From Flectonema sp. DT1601 (lineage: Eukaryota; Euglenozoa; Diplonemea; Diplonemida; Diplonemidae), in contig OZ025780.1 in NCBI GenBank assembly GCA_964019425.1, positions 1,754,001 to 1,818,000 on the forward strand: DNA of 64,000 nucleotides, given 5' to 3'. Made by a program: the position numbers and the translations under genes. Shown piece after piece: positions 62,274 through 64,000 of this stretch. The notes beneath the pieces were generated by a model. It had not been told where the DNA came from, searched no databases, and saw nothing but the letters and a program-made list of their open reading frames with translations. Each line of letters opens with the position of its first letter. Position 1 is the first letter of the stretch.

Positions 62274-62515
62274 GATTTGAGTTATTGAAACCCATCATCG
62301 TAGAACTACGAATGGTGTTTTTGAACTGATTAGTTGCTTAGATTAGATTACTTGTTGAGCAGCCCTCTTCTTACGTATTCACATCTAATTGTCGAAACAG
62401 ATCACAAATAATATTTAATGACATCGAGTCGCATGGAAGTTCGATACGACGATAATCAAATCAGTTGACCCCCCAGTTGACCCCCAGCAGGATTATCTTC
62501 TTAATTATTTAAAAT

Positions 62516-63373
62516 ATGATTGAAGGCAGGCGGCGTCTGTCGCCTCCAACGAGATTGTTGTCTACGAATGACATTCCAGGAGCTACTGTTAGGACGTCGA
62601 GAAAGCCGATTGTACCTCAGAACTCTCCACCTGATGGAAGTATCGTAACAATGTTGATCCCTTTGAAGGTTTCGAAACAAAATAATTTCAACATTTCAAA
62701 CGCAGACATCCCTCATTCGATGCCTGAGAGTAAAATGTTTAAAACAAACAGAGCGTGTGATCCTTTAAACCCGACGTACAAAGTAGCAAGTTATCCATTT
62801 AAACCAGCGACTCCTCCAAAGTTTTTAAATGAAACACTCAAGACTTCAGATATCGCAGGAACGACACCAACACCTGTGTTTCGTTACCCGATTAGGACGT
62901 TGTTGCAGACGAGGGATATTTTTGTTCCGAATTCTTCGATTAAGAAAAGAATAACTCCAGGATTTGGTTTAATGACATCAGACATTAACAACCCTGAGGG
63001 AGTACCTGGATTTAAAACAACAAGAGTTACTAATCCATTGTCTCCGAGGTATAGAGTTGCTGGTGCTCCTGAAAGTATTCATTCGATTGGAAACAAACCA
63101 AAACCTGCACCAAAAGCAAAGCAACCCCACGAAGCGATGTTTTCATTAAAATCAAAAGACATCGATGGCTGTACTTCTGAGTACCCAATTCCTTATCCCA
63201 GAAGTAGACGTCATTGGAGAGAAACTTGTAATCTTTCTGACATGCCATTCGCATGTCCTACTGCGAAGCATTCAGTGATGCACATATCAACAGATCGTAT
63301 TACAGATCCAAATAATCCGAGATACCCTCCTCTTGAACACAAACCAATTAAATTATCTGAACCAGCTGATTAG
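62516..63373 (+). CDS. cytoskeleton-type DI.G / DPLNPxY repeat protein
   Basis: A 285-residue basic protein without introns or membrane helices. Two short motifs alternate. The first is a DI-G box (NDIPGA 18, SDIAGT 111, KDIDGC 214). The second starts with a DI-like box (ADIPHS 63, SDINNP 155, SDMPFA 241) and ends in a DPLNPxY box (RACDPLNPTY 79, RVTNPLSPRY 170, RITDPNNPRY 261). This gives three modules of about 95 residues. Similar repeats occur in proteins of flagellated protists, many of them flagellar-associated, so a microtubule or axonemal role is likely but inferred. The start follows CCCCAGCAG by 25 bases. Confidence 0.65.
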   Translation: MIEGRRRLSPPTRLLSTNDIPGATVRTSRKPIVPQNSPPDGSIVTMLIPLKVSKQNNFNISNADIPHSMPESKMFKTNRACDPLNPTYKVASYPFKPATPPKFLNETLKTSDIAGTTPTPVFRYPIRTLLQTRDIFVPNSSIKKRITPGFGLMTSDINNPEGVPGFKTTRVTNPLSPRYRVAGAPESIHSIGNKPKPAPKAKQPHEAMFSLKSKDIDGCTSEYPIPYPRSRRHWRETCNLSDMPFACPTAKHSVMHISTDRITDPNNPRYPPLEHKPIKLSEPAD

Positions 63374-63770
63374 CTTCTTATTGTACCAACACAATTTTAT
63401 TTTTTCTGACTGGTGGCCTTTACAGGACTCTCTGCATATTTACACAAACAGCAGCATTCATTTGGCCTGTTATTGATTTTGTTTCGTATTTTTTTTACAT
63501 GTCTTTCGGATAAAGAAAGACGGCTCAGTAATACCTCCCTCGCCTTCTACAGGCAGAACAGATTCCTTCTCTTCTTTATCATATCTCTGCGGTGTTCATC
63601 CTTCCGGGTGGCGAGTTGAAGAGCTATTTGAGCAATAGTACGAAATTCTTTTATCTTTGTCAGGCTCAACACAAAATTAATGTGAACGTACTTTCAACTG
63701 TGGTATTGAACACTTTAGCAGAAGTAATGAATATTTTTAAAAGGCTTGTTGCAACCTATGACAATAAAAT
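63374..63770. other. short intergenic region and leader
   Basis: A 397-base gap. TTTATCTTTGTCAG (ending 63663) is a likely acceptor. The leader after it carries short upstream ATG frames that stop before or overlap the next gene start. Confidence 0.5.
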
Positions 63771-64000
63771 ATGCCCGTGACTGGGCCGTCTGGCGTAGCA
63801 GTTAATGCTGCCAGGCGCGCGTGTACAACAGCAGTGTTTCCACTGGATAAACTACATGGAGTAAACCCAATTAATAATGGACGTGTGAAGGTACTTTCTT
63901 TACAATTGAAAGATTTGTTAAAAGATGAGAAATCGAATACCACCATCGAAGGTGTGAGAAGAGTAAGAGAGCACATCCGACTACTTAAATCTGAACTTGA
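63771..64000 (+). CDS. start of an unknown gene, cut by the window end
   Basis: From ATG 63771 (in-frame stop TAA just upstream) the frame is open to the window end, giving 76 residues. It begins MPVTGPSGVAVNAARR. A later part reads VKVLSLQLKDLLKDEKSN and then a charged helix with VRRVREHIRLLKSEL, which looks like the start of a coiled coil. No family was recognised. Confidence 0.6.
   Translation, partial: MPVTGPSGVAVNAARRACTTAVFPLDKLHGVNPINNGRVKVLSLQLKDLLKDEKSNTTIEGVRRVREHIRLLKSEL

Noticed and set aside
1-64000. Search for virus-like, LTR, LINE or transposase coding sequence and CRISPR arrays
   Set aside because: No reverse transcriptase, integrase, capsid or transposase motif was seen, and no spaced direct repeats of CRISPR type. 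The short repeats found have no coding part.

Overview
The window is nuclear DNA of a eukaryote, most likely a flagellated protist. It has spliced genes with GT-AG introns of about 46-220 bases, a cytosolic ribosomal protein pair, inositol-phosphate synthase, a mitochondrial-type AAA protease, and several proteins of the kind found in cilia and centrins' partners. TAA, TAG and TGA are all used as stops, so the code is standard. Non-coding DNA is AT-rich and crowded with A or T runs of 12-30 bases. The lineage cannot be fixed from sequence alone.

All 27 genes I support lie on the + strand. Nearly every start codon has a pyrimidine-rich stretch ending in AG about 8-50 bases upstream. Together with tandem duplicates (eL34 twice, NIPA-like transporter twice), this resembles polycistronic transcription with spliced-leader trans-splicing, as in Euglenozoa and some alveolates. 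No spliced-leader RNA gene was seen, so this is inference.

Layout. 1-5.2 kb: 3' part of a cyclic-nucleotide-gated K+ channel, a PPR-like protein and a four-exon tetraspanin-like protein. 5.2-16 kb: cytochrome-b5 reductase, two large coiled-coil proteins and a nicotinamidase. 16-20 kb: non-coding DNA with four copies of a short hairpin element. 20-26.4 kb: two tandem NIPA-like transporters and two small proteins with PP1-docking-like motifs. 26.4-31.5 kb: a gene-free block with several repeats and hairpins. 31.5-50 kb: a CCAR/DBC1-like candidate, a bacterial-type protein of unknown function, a CHASE-domain receptor with a degenerate cyclase domain, a UBR/ZZ-RING protein, an Sfi1-like W-repeat protein, a disordered protein, INO1 and a VOC protein. 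50-64 kb: an RRM protein, two eL34 genes, an m-AAA-like protease with an unusual insertion, a large EF-hand protein, a PAN/Apple-like membrane protein, a cytoskeleton-type repeat protein and the 5' end of a further gene.

Neighbouring genes do not form a metabolic pathway. The shared features are strand, splice-site placement and housekeeping or cytoskeletal character. The most unusual items are the structured repeat families, of which one shows compensatory stem changes across four copies, the strand and splice-acceptor pattern, the CHASE pseudocyclase, and the protease lid insertion. No virus-like element, LTR element or transposase gene was recognised.
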